Shown piece after piece: positions 1 to 5,273 of a DNA stretch of 6,215 nucleotides. Numbering within the stretch: position 1 is the first letter of the stretch; every line of letters begins with the position of its first letter. The translations under genes were made by a program, and so were the position numbers. The stretch is taken from NCBI GenBank assembly GCA_050290865.1, contig JBNKIW010000098.1:1-6215 (forward strand), in the 5' to 3' direction. Origin of the DNA: JARRLC01 sp050290865. Lineage in GTDB: Bacteria; Pseudomonadota; Alphaproteobacteria; Rhizobiales; Rhodomicrobiaceae. The notes beneath the pieces are model-generated. The model ran no database searches. It saw nothing but the letters and a program-made list of their open reading frames with translations, and was not told the DNA's origin.

Positions 1-1
1 T

Positions 2-133
2 GTTTTGGGCTATGCAGGAGACGCCAGCTACGCCCGCGCAGCGGGTTATCGCGGTAGCGATTTCGTGCTTTGGAGCAATGCCTCATCAGCGGGTGAGGCC
101 GCACTTCGAATAACGTTGACAACAAATACCTGA
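2..133 (+). CDS. C-terminal end of an unidentified protein, possibly with Ig/cadherin-like beta repeats (partial)
   Basis: An open frame runs in from the left edge and ends at TGA 131-133, leaving 43 codons and no start. The tail reads like the last strands of a bacterial Ig-like or cadherin-like repeat: an aromatic-x-aromatic strand, AAGYRGSD (the 'GYxGxD' turn that begins many such repeats), then a run of alternating Ala/Leu/Ile/Thr (LRITLTTNT) before the stop. Such repeats occur in secreted or outer-membrane proteins, so an exported protein is plausible. This is inference from a short fragment. A hairpin terminator about 80 bp downstream supports a transcript ending here. It could also be an unrelated or decayed gene. 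Confidence 0.35.
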   Translation, partial: VLGYAGDASYARAAGYRGSDFVLWSNASSAGEAALRITLTTNT

Positions 134-215
134 GCAGTGGGTTTCTGGGGCACTTCGACCCAAACGAATCCGGCACAAGCCGACTGTCACACCGACATTC
201 TCGCGCGATCCGTCA

Positions 216-240
216 CCTCCTCAGTTGTGAGGGGGCTTTT
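216..240 (+). terminator. Rho-independent terminator after the partial left-edge gene
   Basis: CCTCCTCA (216-223) pairs with TGAGGGGG (228-235) around a GTTG loop, giving an 8-bp stem with one G-T wobble. It is followed by C then TTTT (237-240). The U run is short, but the geometry is that of an intrinsic terminator reading rightward, downstream of the stop at 133. Confidence 0.45.
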
Positions 241-284
241 GGGATAGTAGCTGAGGCAAAGCGGTGTCTGCAGTTGCATTAATG

Positions 285-340
285 TGTCAATCGGTGCGCA
301 AAATTGCCCCCCCGAATCGGCGTCGAATTTTGCCCCCCTC
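285..340. mobile_element. Solitary IS21-family-like insertion sequence end (remnant)
   Basis: The segment starts with TGTCAATCGG and carries two degenerate direct copies, 289-312 and 315-338, at a 26-bp period. They match at about 18 of 24 positions. Each copy has AATCGG, then an A/T core (AAAATTG or AATTTTG), then a run of C. Multiple terminal repeats with an 'AAATTG-CCC' core beginning TGT are characteristic of one end of many IS21-family elements, where they are transposase binding sites. No istA or istB reading frame follows on either strand and no second end is visible, so this is at most a relic left by deletion or one-ended recombination. The family call rests on remembered terminal-repeat style, not on a database match. 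Confidence 0.45.
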
Positions 341-480
341 GCTGCGGGACGCCGCCGCCTACAAGGGCTGTATTTCAACGGCTTGAAAATTACGCAGAAA
401 ACGCGTGCGCTTGCTCGTTCGCCGGCCGTGAGGGGGGCAACCAGCGGCGCCGATACACAGCCGTGCGGGCCTATCGCGGC

Positions 481-678
481 GTTGAGCCGGATACGCCCCT
501 TGAGCCAACGGCGCAGAACGTGCTGCTGGCGGCGTGGTCGATCGTTCACGGCTTTGCCGCACTCGCGCTCGACAGCGCTTTCGACGACGCAGCCGCCGCC
601 ATGGGCGGCCATGACGCATTCATGGCGCGCGTGCTGCCCGCGATGCTCGCGCCGATTGACAGCGAGCGGCCATCGTGA
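481..678 (+). pseudogene. 3' fragment of a TetR/AcrR-family regulator (WHG-type C-terminal domain)
   Basis: The frame ending at TGA 676-678 encodes AAWSIVHGFAALALD followed by a short amphipathic helix and a closing helix (FMARVLPAML). The 'AW-x-hydrophobic-VHG' signature is that of the WHG family of TetR C-terminal ligand-binding domains. A full regulator would need a roughly 50-residue helix-turn-helix and the first half of the core upstream. Instead the 140 bp to the left (341-480) give no recognisable TetR sequence in any frame and run straight into the IS21-like end. In-frame extension to the left reaches only a TTG inside the IS repeat. This is therefore a regulator truncated at its 5' end and presumably non-functional. 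A separate intact TetR gene lies at 5274-5867 and is not the same protein. Confidence 0.6.
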
Positions 679-703
679 CGGCGAGCCCTTCCGAAACAAG
701 TCG

Positions 704-1666
704 CTATGAGCCGCTTTCAAAACGGAATGCACCGCCATCCTTCACAATGTATCCCACCCCTGGGAATGGAAGGTGCATGCCCGCCACAAGAAGCTTATCC
801 GTCGCGGTTTCGTCCATGATGCGTAATCTCGACGCGATCGACTTCTCAGCGTCAGCATCGAAATCGCAACTCCATTCGGGATGGGCGAATTGCAGCTGGG
901 GCGACACGACGACATCGCCCCATATGATCATCTGCTCGCTCCCCGATACGATACGGTACCCGGTGTGGCCGACGCTGTGCCCCGCCAGATCAATCGCAAA
1001 AATGCCCGGCAGGACTTCCCTTTCCTTTCCGACGAACGTTCTGAGCCGCGCTTCATAAGCGGGCGCTGTCCGGCGGGCGCCGGTGAACGAGAATCTTCCC
1101 CGGTCGGAGGCGCTTCGGAGATTATCCTCGGACGTCCAGAAATCCCACTCGGCGGACGAAACGATCAGTTCGGCATTGCCATAGGTCGCTTTGCCGTCAG
1201 CCCTAGTCAGCCCACCCACATGATCGTTGTGCATATGGGTGAGTACGATTTTCGTCACGGAGGCCGGGTCAATTCCTGCCGCGATGAGACGAGCGGGGAC
1301 TTTGCCGAGCGTCGGTCCGTAAAGCTCGCGTGTTCCGGCATCGACCAGCACGATTTCGCCGTCTGTCCTCAACACATATGCATTGACATCAAGACCGATT
1401 TTATCCGTCGCCTGACCGCTCCTCTCTAAGAGTTCCGCACGGAGATCTTTGTCTGCCGAACGGAAGATCGCCGCATCGACCTGGACGATGCCATCCAGCA
1501 ACGCCGTGCAGGTGATGTCGCCGATCGTCCAGGATTTCGTACTCTCGACACGTATTCGTGCCGGGCCTTCCTTCGCCCTGACGGTGAATGGCTGGCCGCC
1601 AGGCAAGCACGCCGCAACGAGCGTCAGCCCGAATTTCTCAATCAGCGTGCGGCGCGTGAGATCCAT
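704..1666 (-). CDS. Tat-exported MBL-fold metallo-hydrolase, methyl parathion hydrolase/YtnP-lactonase-like
   Basis: A 320-residue metallo-beta-lactamase-fold hydrolase. All dinuclear metal ligands are present: HMHNDH (H144, H146, D148, H149), H234 in GHSVGHT, D251 in WGDVV and H298 in GMHLPFPG. The spacing, the 'LYGPTLGKVPARL' segment, 'DFWTSEDNL' and the FPGVGYI C-terminus match the methyl parathion hydrolase subgroup, which also includes YtnP-type lactonases. Activity is therefore probably on an organophosphate ester, lactone or other ester; the native substrate cannot be told. The N-terminus has a twin-arginine motif (TRRTLIEK, residues 4-11), a short hydrophobic stretch and then VAAC (17-20), so the product is likely exported by Tat. 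VAAC fits a lipobox, while VRA at 29-31 could be an ordinary signal-peptidase site. ATG 1666 is preceded by GGAGA with good spacing. The gene is divergent from a LysR regulator. Confidence 0.9.
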   Translation of the reverse strand: MDLTRRTLIEKFGLTLVAACLPGGQPFTVRAKEGPARIRVESTKSWTIGDITCTALLDGIVQVDAAIFRSADKDLRAELLERSGQATDKIGLDVNAYVLRTDGEIVLVDAGTRELYGPTLGKVPARLIAAGIDPASVTKIVLTHMHNDHVGGLTRADGKATYGNAELIVSSAEWDFWTSEDNLRSASDRGRFSFTGARRTAPAYEARLRTFVGKEREVLPGIFAIDLAGHSVGHTGYRIVSGSEQMIIWGDVVVSPQLQFAHPEWSCDFDADAEKSIASRLRIMDETATDKLLVAGMHLPFPGVGYIVKDGGAFRFESGS

Positions 1667-1672
1667 TTCTCG

Positions 1673-1677
1673 TCTCC
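1673..1677 (-). promoter_or_regulatory. Ribosome binding site of the MBL-fold hydrolase
   Basis: The minus strand reads GGAGA six bases before the ATG at 1666. This supports that start and hence the Tat signal peptide. Confidence 0.65.
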
Positions 1678-1740
1678 AGTTCCGGCGTTGTGGATGTCGT
1701 ACTGAAACGGTACTCGACCGATGATGTGCGAAAAATCCTA

Positions 1741-1746
1741 TATAAT
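1741..1746 (+). promoter_or_regulatory. Probable -10 box of the LysR-family gene
   Basis: TATAAT, a perfect sigma-70-type -10 hexamer, lies 26 bp before the ATG at 1773 in an otherwise GC-rich region. No good -35 hexamer is seen at 16-18 bp upstream, which suits an activator-dependent or weak promoter. The predicted transcript would have a leader of only about 20 bases and no clear Shine-Dalgarno sequence. Confidence 0.4.
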
Positions 1747-1770
1747 GCAGAGTTAATGTGCATAATTGCA
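1745..1770. promoter_or_regulatory. Candidate LysR operator between the divergent genes
   Basis: TGCA occurs at 1746, 1759 and 1767. ATGCA (1745-1749) and TGCAT (1759-1763) form an inverted repeat with 9 bases between the arms. The site overlaps the region just downstream of the -10 box and precedes the regulator's start codon, as expected for an autoregulatory LysR site that could also act on the divergent hydrolase. It does not contain a textbook T-N11-A box that stands out from background, so the assignment is tentative. Confidence 0.3.
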
Positions 1771-1772
1771 GA

Positions 1773-2660
1773 ATGGGAAATTGGGATGATTACCGGTTCT
1801 TCCTGGCTGTCATACGCGCCGGAAGCGTGTCCGGCGCCGCCGAGACCTTGAACATCAATCACACCACCGTGTCGCGCCGGATATCGGCGCTCGAAGCGCG
1901 GCTGGGGTTTCGACTGTTCGACCGCATGCGGACAGGCTACCTCCCTACGGCCGAGGCCACGCGGCTGCTGCCTGCGGCCGAACAGATGGAAATGAACGCG
2001 CACCAGCTCGCACGGCTTTCAAGCGCGCAGGATGCGCGGCTGTCAGGAACGCTCGCGGTCACCGCTCCGCCAGCGCTCGTCCACTATTTGCTGATGCCCA
2101 TCGTGGCCCGGTTCAAGCGCCTCTACCCTGACATAAACGTTCATCTCGACGGCACAGATAAGATATCGAACCTCGTCAGCCGCGAAGCCGACGTCGCGAT
2201 CCGGGTCTCGAACTCGCCCATGGAAACCCTTGTGGGGAAACGGTTGGCGGCCAATAGAAGCGGGGTGTTCGCCACCCGCAGCTATCTCGCCGATCGCGTT
2301 CTGACCGAACGCACAGCAACAGAACGCGATGATCTCGACTGGATCTCGGTGGTGGGAGATGAAGGGCACTCTCGCTGGCAGGCCCAGCATTTTCCGAGGG
2401 GACGAGAGGCTTGCAAAACGGATTCGAAAATGAGCGCCATTGCTGCGGCGCTCGCGGGGCTGGGCGTGGTCGAATTGCCGGAGCTCATCGGCGATGCAGA
2501 ACCGCGCTTGGTTCGACTGGAAGGCATCGAGTTCAAGCCGGACAAGGACATATGGATTGTGTATCACCGCGACCTGCGGCAGACAGCTCGGGTGAACGCC
2601 TTCGTGACGGAAGTGCGCCGACATTTTCGGAAGACGGGTGCGTCAGCCGGGATGCAATGA
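1773..2660 (+). CDS. LysR-family transcriptional regulator
   Basis: A 295-residue LysR-type regulator, the normal length for the family. The N-terminal winged helix-turn-helix is clear: NWDDYRFFLAVIRAGS (residues 3-18), GAAETLNINHTTVSRRISALEARLG (21-45) and FDR (49-51). It belongs to the 'WDDxRFFLAV' type with NHTTVSRR in the recognition helix. The rest is a substrate-binding domain (SGTLAVTAPPALVHYLL onward, ADVAIRVSN, GLGVVELPELI) typical of effector-sensing LysR proteins. ATG 1773 is chosen because family members begin a few residues before WDD; a GTG at 1758 would add five residues. It is divergent from the MBL-fold hydrolase with 106 bp between start codons, the classic arrangement for a LysR protein controlling its neighbour and itself. 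The effector is unknown. Confidence 0.92.
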   Translation: MGNWDDYRFFLAVIRAGSVSGAAETLNINHTTVSRRISALEARLGFRLFDRMRTGYLPTAEATRLLPAAEQMEMNAHQLARLSSAQDARLSGTLAVTAPPALVHYLLMPIVARFKRLYPDINVHLDGTDKISNLVSREADVAIRVSNSPMETLVGKRLAANRSGVFATRSYLADRVLTERTATERDDLDWISVVGDEGHSRWQAQHFPRGREACKTDSKMSAIAAALAGLGVVELPELIGDAEPRLVRLEGIEFKPDKDIWIVYHRDLRQTARVNAFVTEVRRHFRKTGASAGMQ

Positions 2661-2984
2661 GTTTACCCCCCAATCCGACCAGCTGAAGCGTTCTGCGCTC
2701 CTCACCTAGCCGGGTGGATAAATCCCGGACCAGTGCGCGCATTCACGTCGGAATCCGCTCTCGGCGGCCTATTTCGAATTTTGATGGCCGGGTGTCATGG
2801 GTAAATAATTCTCTAGATCGCCTGTATCTGGAATAGGAATATTCCAACAAGGCTCCGAATGCATGGAATTTAGTATTCTTTTCTAAAAACACTCCCGGAT
2901 GCCTCTTGCCGACGCTGCCCCACCTCGACTACCTTTAGCCGACGAGGTCGCTCTGGCCTTGAGCACAGCCGAAAGGGCCAGCGC
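2661..2984. other. 324-bp intergenic region with inverted repeats, no gene
   Basis: No convincing coding frame exists on either strand. A CCGGG/CCCGG hairpin (2710-2714 with 2724-2728, 9-base loop) follows the LysR stop but lacks a U run, so it is only a weak terminator candidate. From about 2800 to 2890 the base composition turns AT-rich, unlike the surroundings, and contains the inverted repeats described separately. The last 90 bp before the next gene are GC-rich again and form its leader. Confidence 0.5.
2829..2846. promoter_or_regulatory. Inverted repeat TGGAATA-N4-TATTCCA, candidate operator
   Basis: TGGAATA (2829-2835) and TATTCCA (2840-2846) form perfect 7-bp arms. Overlapping them is the self-complementary GGAATATTCC (2836-2845). 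A second, weaker repeat, TTTAG (2869-2873) with CTAAA (2883-2887), lies 23 bp further on. The symmetry suits binding by a dimeric regulator. The site is about 140 bp before the DUF442 gene and 170 bp after the LysR stop, so it most likely serves the DUF442 gene. No regulator for it is encoded next door. Confidence 0.35.
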
Positions 2985-3455
2985 GTGAAAAATATCGTCT
3001 TCATCACTCCCAATTTCGCAGTCGCACCACAAATCGGTGTTGAGGATTTCGCGACGATCGCGCAAGCCGGCTTCAAAGTCGTGATCAACAACCGCCCCGA
3101 CGGCGAAGAAGAAAAGCAATTGCCGAGCCGCGCGGCCGCCTCCCATGCTCGGGCCGCTGGCCTTGATTACAGCCACATCCCCGCGGGCAAGCTCGATCTT
3201 TTCTCCGGGCCGGTCGTAGACGCCACGGAGGCGGCCATCGCCGTGGCCCGCGGCCCGGTTCTGGCCTATTGCAAGTCAGGAACCCGCAGCGCGATCATCT
3301 GGGCGGCGGCGAGCGCCCGCAGTCTGCATGTCAACGAGGTGCTGGCGCTGCTCGCAAAGGCCGGTTTCGATCTGGAGTTCCTTGAGGACGAGTTGGAGGA
3401 ACAGGCATTGATCGGCCAGCAGCGCCACGCGGAAGCGCCACGGCGGGTCGCTTAG
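2985..3455 (+). CDS. TIGR01244/DUF442 family sulfur transferase-like protein (tyrosine-phosphatase fold)
   Basis: A 156-residue cytoplasmic protein of the family annotated as 'beta-lactamase hydrolase-like' or TIGR01244 sulfur transferase. Landmarks are FITPNFAVAPQI near the N-terminus, NNRPDGE (35-41) and the active loop YCKSGTRSA with nucleophile C96 and R101, a C-x4-R loop of the tyrosine-phosphatase/rhodanese type. In other bacteria this domain is fused to, or encoded beside, a persulfide dioxygenase-type MBL protein and takes part in sulfide or persulfide handling. Here it stands alone, and the MBL protein nearby is of another subgroup. The start is GTG 2985, with GAAAGGG 8-14 bases upstream, and family members begin at about this point. 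The C-terminus beyond residue 137 is charged and probably disordered. Phosphatase activity instead of sulfur transfer cannot be excluded. Confidence 0.87.
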   Translation: MKNIVFITPNFAVAPQIGVEDFATIAQAGFKVVINNRPDGEEEKQLPSRAAASHARAAGLDYSHIPAGKLDLFSGPVVDATEAAIAVARGPVLAYCKSGTRSAIIWAAASARSLHVNEVLALLAKAGFDLEFLEDELEEQALIGQQRHAEAPRRVA

Positions 3456-3527
3456 CCCAACTTACGGCGCAATTGCCACCAATCCCAGCACTTCTTCCGT
3501 ATCCGGGGGACAGCCCCCAAGCGATCG

Positions 3528-3570
3528 CGAAACGGGCGGACGCCCGGAAGGGCGACGGGCCCCCGTTTCG
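3528..3570. terminator. GC-rich hairpin between convergent genes, possible bidirectional terminator
   Basis: CGAAACGGG (3528-3536) pairs perfectly with CCCGTTTCG (3562-3570). Inside it CGCCC (3541-3545) pairs with GGGCG (3550-3554) around a GGAA loop, a GNRA-type tetraloop. A smaller hairpin, GGGGG/CCCCC with an ACAG loop, lies just to the left in the same gap. The element sits in the 131-bp space between the stop codons of the DUF442 and DUF2461 genes, where a shared terminator is expected. There is no U run on either side, so it may instead be an mRNA 3' stabiliser or a DNA repeat. Confidence 0.4.
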
Positions 3571-3586
3571 ATACGAGCAGCGCAAG

Positions 3587-4288
3587 CTAAAAGGGCATAT
3601 CCAGCGCCTCGCACAAGAACCGCATGAGAGGGCGCGCATCGATCATCGCTGCAGCAACATCGTCAACGAAGCTGGCGACGCATGCCTGTTGTTCCTCGCC
3701 ATTCTCAATCGCAAAGAAACTCTTGCGCTTGATGTCGTCGATATTCGAGTCGTCGGCGTCAAAGCCTCGCGGCGGGCGGGTTAGCCCTTCGCCGCGCAGG
3801 TCACCGAAACGCTTCTTGAACGACGATCCGTCGACCGCCTTGCGCCATCCGGGACCGTCACTGCGGATTGCTTCGCGGATTTTGGCGAGCGCCGGCGATG
3901 GCGGCATCCAGATGCCCCCTCCAAAGAGGATTTCACCCGGCGCAAGATGCACGTAGAACCCGGGGGCGTGCGCGTCCTTGCCGCGCGCATGACGAAATTG
4001 CACGGCACCGTGCGTCTTGTAGAGCGTTTTATCCTTCGAAAAGCGCACATCCTTATAGATCCGAAAGATTGAACCGCCATTGAGGCGCGGATCGGCCACG
4101 AAGTGTTTCGACACCTTAGCAAGGCGCGGCGCTATTGCTTCGACAAAGGCAACGAGCGGTTCCTGCACGCTTTGCTTGAAGCGCGGTTTGTTCTCCCCGA
4201 ACCATTCGCGGTTATTATTCGCGGAAAGCTCTCTGAAGAATTCGAAATAGTCTGGCGGCAACCCGGCAAAGCTCATCCATCGATCCAT
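3587..4288 (-). CDS. DUF2461 domain-containing protein (TIGR02453 family)
   Basis: A 233-residue protein of uncharacterised family DUF2461. Family hallmarks are all present: FAGLPPDYFEFFRELSANN followed by REWF (residues 7-30), FRIYKDVRFSKDKTLYKTH (75-93), GFYVHLAPGEILFGGG (110-125) and a C-terminal helix with RPLMRFLCEALDMPF. No signal peptide or membrane segment is seen and the biochemical function is unknown. The frame stays open up to 4405, but the extra 39 residues look like translated upstream sequence and would overlap the GFA gene, so ATG 4288 is chosen. ATG 4276 (MSFAGLPP) is equally possible, and neither has a strong Shine-Dalgarno sequence. It is the last gene of the minus-strand operon, 38 bp after the GFA stop, so translation may depend on coupling. 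Confidence 0.88.
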   Translation of the reverse strand: MDRWMSFAGLPPDYFEFFRELSANNNREWFGENKPRFKQSVQEPLVAFVEAIAPRLAKVSKHFVADPRLNGGSIFRIYKDVRFSKDKTLYKTHGAVQFRHARGKDAHAPGFYVHLAPGEILFGGGIWMPPSPALAKIREAIRSDGPGWRKAVDGSSFKKRFGDLRGEGLTRPPRGFDADDSNIDDIKRKSFFAIENGEEQQACVASFVDDVAAAMIDARPLMRFLCEALDMPF

Positions 4289-4326
4289 TCTGAATGCGCG
4301 CGCCCCGGGGGCGACGCGTGGATTGC

Positions 4327-4764
4327 TCAGTTTTCCATGGCCGACGCCGGTCCGCCCTCCGGCACTTCCGCAAAGGAAGGAAGAGCCGGATCCATCACAT
4401 CCCATTTTGGCGCCCGGCTCGCATAGACGACAATCTGCGGCGTAATCTGATCGGGGTCGTCAAGACTTGATGCGCGCAGGAACACCATGCCCGGCATCGC
4501 CGAATTCGTCGAATAAATCGCCGAGCCGCAGATCGGACAGAAGAACCGCTCGACCATGTTGCCGCTGTCGGCCGGACGGCGATAGGATGCCAGTGCGCCA
4601 GTCAAGTGCACACCGTCCATCCGCATGGCGACATGCGTGCCGTGACCCGTGCCGCTGGTCTTTCGGCAGTCGACACAATGGCAATGGCCGACAATCGCCG
4701 GTTCGCCGCTCGCTTCGTAGGTGACGGTGCCGCACAGGCAGCCGCCCTTCATCACTTTTGTCAA
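4327..4764 (-). CDS. GFA family zinc protein (glutathione-dependent formaldehyde-activating enzyme-like)
   Basis: A 145-residue protein of the GFA/CENP-V family. The zinc-binding cysteines are complete: C9 and C11 (GCLCG), C28, C30 and C33 (HCHCVDCRK), and C76 and C79 (FFCPICGSAIY). The fold's closing segment (LDDPDQITPQIVVYASRAPKWD) is present too. The founding member, Gfa of Paracoccus, is linked to S-hydroxymethylglutathione formation from formaldehyde, but most homologues have no proven activity, so an aldehyde or thiol-adduct role is only inference. The TTG at 4764 is preferred because AGGAG lies 9 bases before it; ATG 4752, four codons later, would be 21 bases from that site. It is the middle gene of the operon, 34 bp after the YciI-like gene. 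Confidence 0.9.
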   Translation of the reverse strand: MTKVMKGGCLCGTVTYEASGEPAIVGHCHCVDCRKTSGTGHGTHVAMRMDGVHLTGALASYRRPADSGNMVERFFCPICGSAIYSTNSAMPGMVFLRASSLDDPDQITPQIVVYASRAPKWDVMDPALPSFAEVPEGGPASAMEN

Positions 4765-4773
4765 CGTCTGTGT

Positions 4774-4778
4774 CTCCT
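4774..4778 (-). promoter_or_regulatory. Ribosome binding site deciding the TTG start of the GFA gene
   Basis: The minus strand reads AGGAG nine bases before TTG 4764. The spacing favours TTG over the in-frame GTG (4755) and ATG (4752). Confidence 0.55.
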
Positions 4779-4798
4779 CTCGATGGCGAACCGTAGAG

Positions 4799-5086
4799 TT
4801 AACCAGCGATCACCTCGTAAAGCCTGATACTTGCAATATACGGATTGCTTTGCGCCATCTTCTCCGCGTCTTCGAAGCTCGCCGCTTTGACGATTGCGAA
4901 GCCCGTGATGGAGTCCGGTCCAAGCGGCAGGTCTGTGACCCCTGCCCTCGAAATCTCGCGGCCCCGCGGAAAATGTCCTTTCTCGATGACGTTTTCTTTG
5001 ATCGACAGGAACCATCTTCCCCACGCGTTCATGATTTCCGGAGTCGGCGTTTGAAAACCGTAAGTCAGGAAAACATACTTCTTCAA
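4799..5086 (-). CDS. YciI-like (YCII domain) protein
   Basis: A 95-residue single-domain protein with the YciI/dimeric alpha-beta-barrel pattern: a first strand KKYVFLTYG (2-10), a helix around EIMNAWGRWFLSIKENV (17-33), GREI plus a polar loop, then GFAIVKAASFEDAEKMAQSNPYI and a final strand RLYEVI. YciI-like proteins form dimers; a few are dehalogenases or lactone-handling enzymes, but most are uncharacterised. The TTG at 5086 is chosen because AGGAG lies six bases before it and the domain begins there; the frame is open upstream but without domain sequence. It is the first gene of the operon with the GFA and DUF2461 genes and is divergent from the TetR regulator, so it is the likely main target of that repressor. 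Confidence 0.85.
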   Translation of the reverse strand: MKKYVFLTYGFQTPTPEIMNAWGRWFLSIKENVIEKGHFPRGREISRAGVTDLPLGPDSITGFAIVKAASFEDAEKMAQSNPYIASIRLYEVIAG

Positions 5087-5092
5087 CGCGAT

Positions 5093-5097
5093 CTCCT
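5093..5097 (-). promoter_or_regulatory. Ribosome binding site deciding the TTG start of the YciI-like gene
   Basis: The minus strand reads GGAAGGAGATCGCG and then TTG. The AGGAG core is six bases from the start, a near-ideal spacing that supports this rare start codon. Confidence 0.65.
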
Positions 5098-5099
5098 TC

Positions 5100-5121
5100 C
5101 GGTCGGTGGTCAGTGCGACCG
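5100..5121 (-). promoter_or_regulatory. Leader hairpin abutting the Shine-Dalgarno of the YciI-like gene
   Basis: CGGTCG (5100-5105) and CGACCG (5116-5121) form perfect 6-bp arms with a 10-base loop. In the operon transcript the stem would end directly before GGAAGGAG. It could affect ribosome access or serve as a second protein-binding site. It is short, so chance is possible. Confidence 0.25.
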
Positions 5122-5211
5122 TCTCCGACAAACAACCATCCCGCCACGTTTCAGGCTCTTGCTTCTGGCTCTCATTGTCTTGGAGCCGTGTTCCCGTTTT
5201 GCCATCGCCCA

Positions 5212-5233
5212 AAATATGTTCAAGAACATATTT
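5212..5233. promoter_or_regulatory. Perfect inverted repeat, probable TetR operator
   Basis: AAATATGTTC (5212-5221) and GAACATATTT (5224-5233) are exact reverse complements separated by AA, making a 22-bp operator-sized palindrome in a GC-rich genome. It lies 40 bp before the TetR start codon and 125 bp before the YciI-like start, in the divergent intergenic region. Size and position are those of a TetR-family dimer site, so the regulator probably represses itself and the operon through it. No clean -35/-10 pair could be assigned around it. Confidence 0.7.
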
Positions 5234-5261
5234 AAGCTTGGCCCAGCCAGCCGGACGATCC

Positions 5262-5267
5262 AGGAGG
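5262..5267 (+). promoter_or_regulatory. Ribosome binding site fixing the TetR start
   Basis: AGGAGG lies six bases before ATG 5274. The frame is open upstream to 5106, but this consensus site and the position of the helix-turn-helix show where the protein begins. Confidence 0.75.
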
Positions 5268-5273
5268 AAGTTG

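Noticed and set aside
284..709. 141-residue plus-strand open frame
   Set aside because: It overlaps the WHG-containing frame; its own translation is Arg/Ser/Thr rich and matches no family. It is a shadow frame of GC-rich DNA.
187..738. 183-residue open frame on the minus strand
   Set aside because: It runs antisense through the IS remnant and the TetR fragment, is Arg/His/Cys rich without any domain pattern, and overlaps the 3' end of the hydrolase gene.
881..1429. 182-residue plus-strand frame antisense to the hydrolase
   Set aside because: The hydrolase frame has complete catalytic motifs, so this is its reverse-strand shadow.
2043..2624. 193-residue minus-strand frame opposite the LysR gene
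   Set aside because: It is the complement of a well-supported LysR coding sequence and shows no family features.
3473..3784. 103-residue plus-strand frame in the convergent gap
   Set aside because: Most of it is antisense to DUF2461, and the part in the gap is the hairpin region. No ribosome site or domain is seen.
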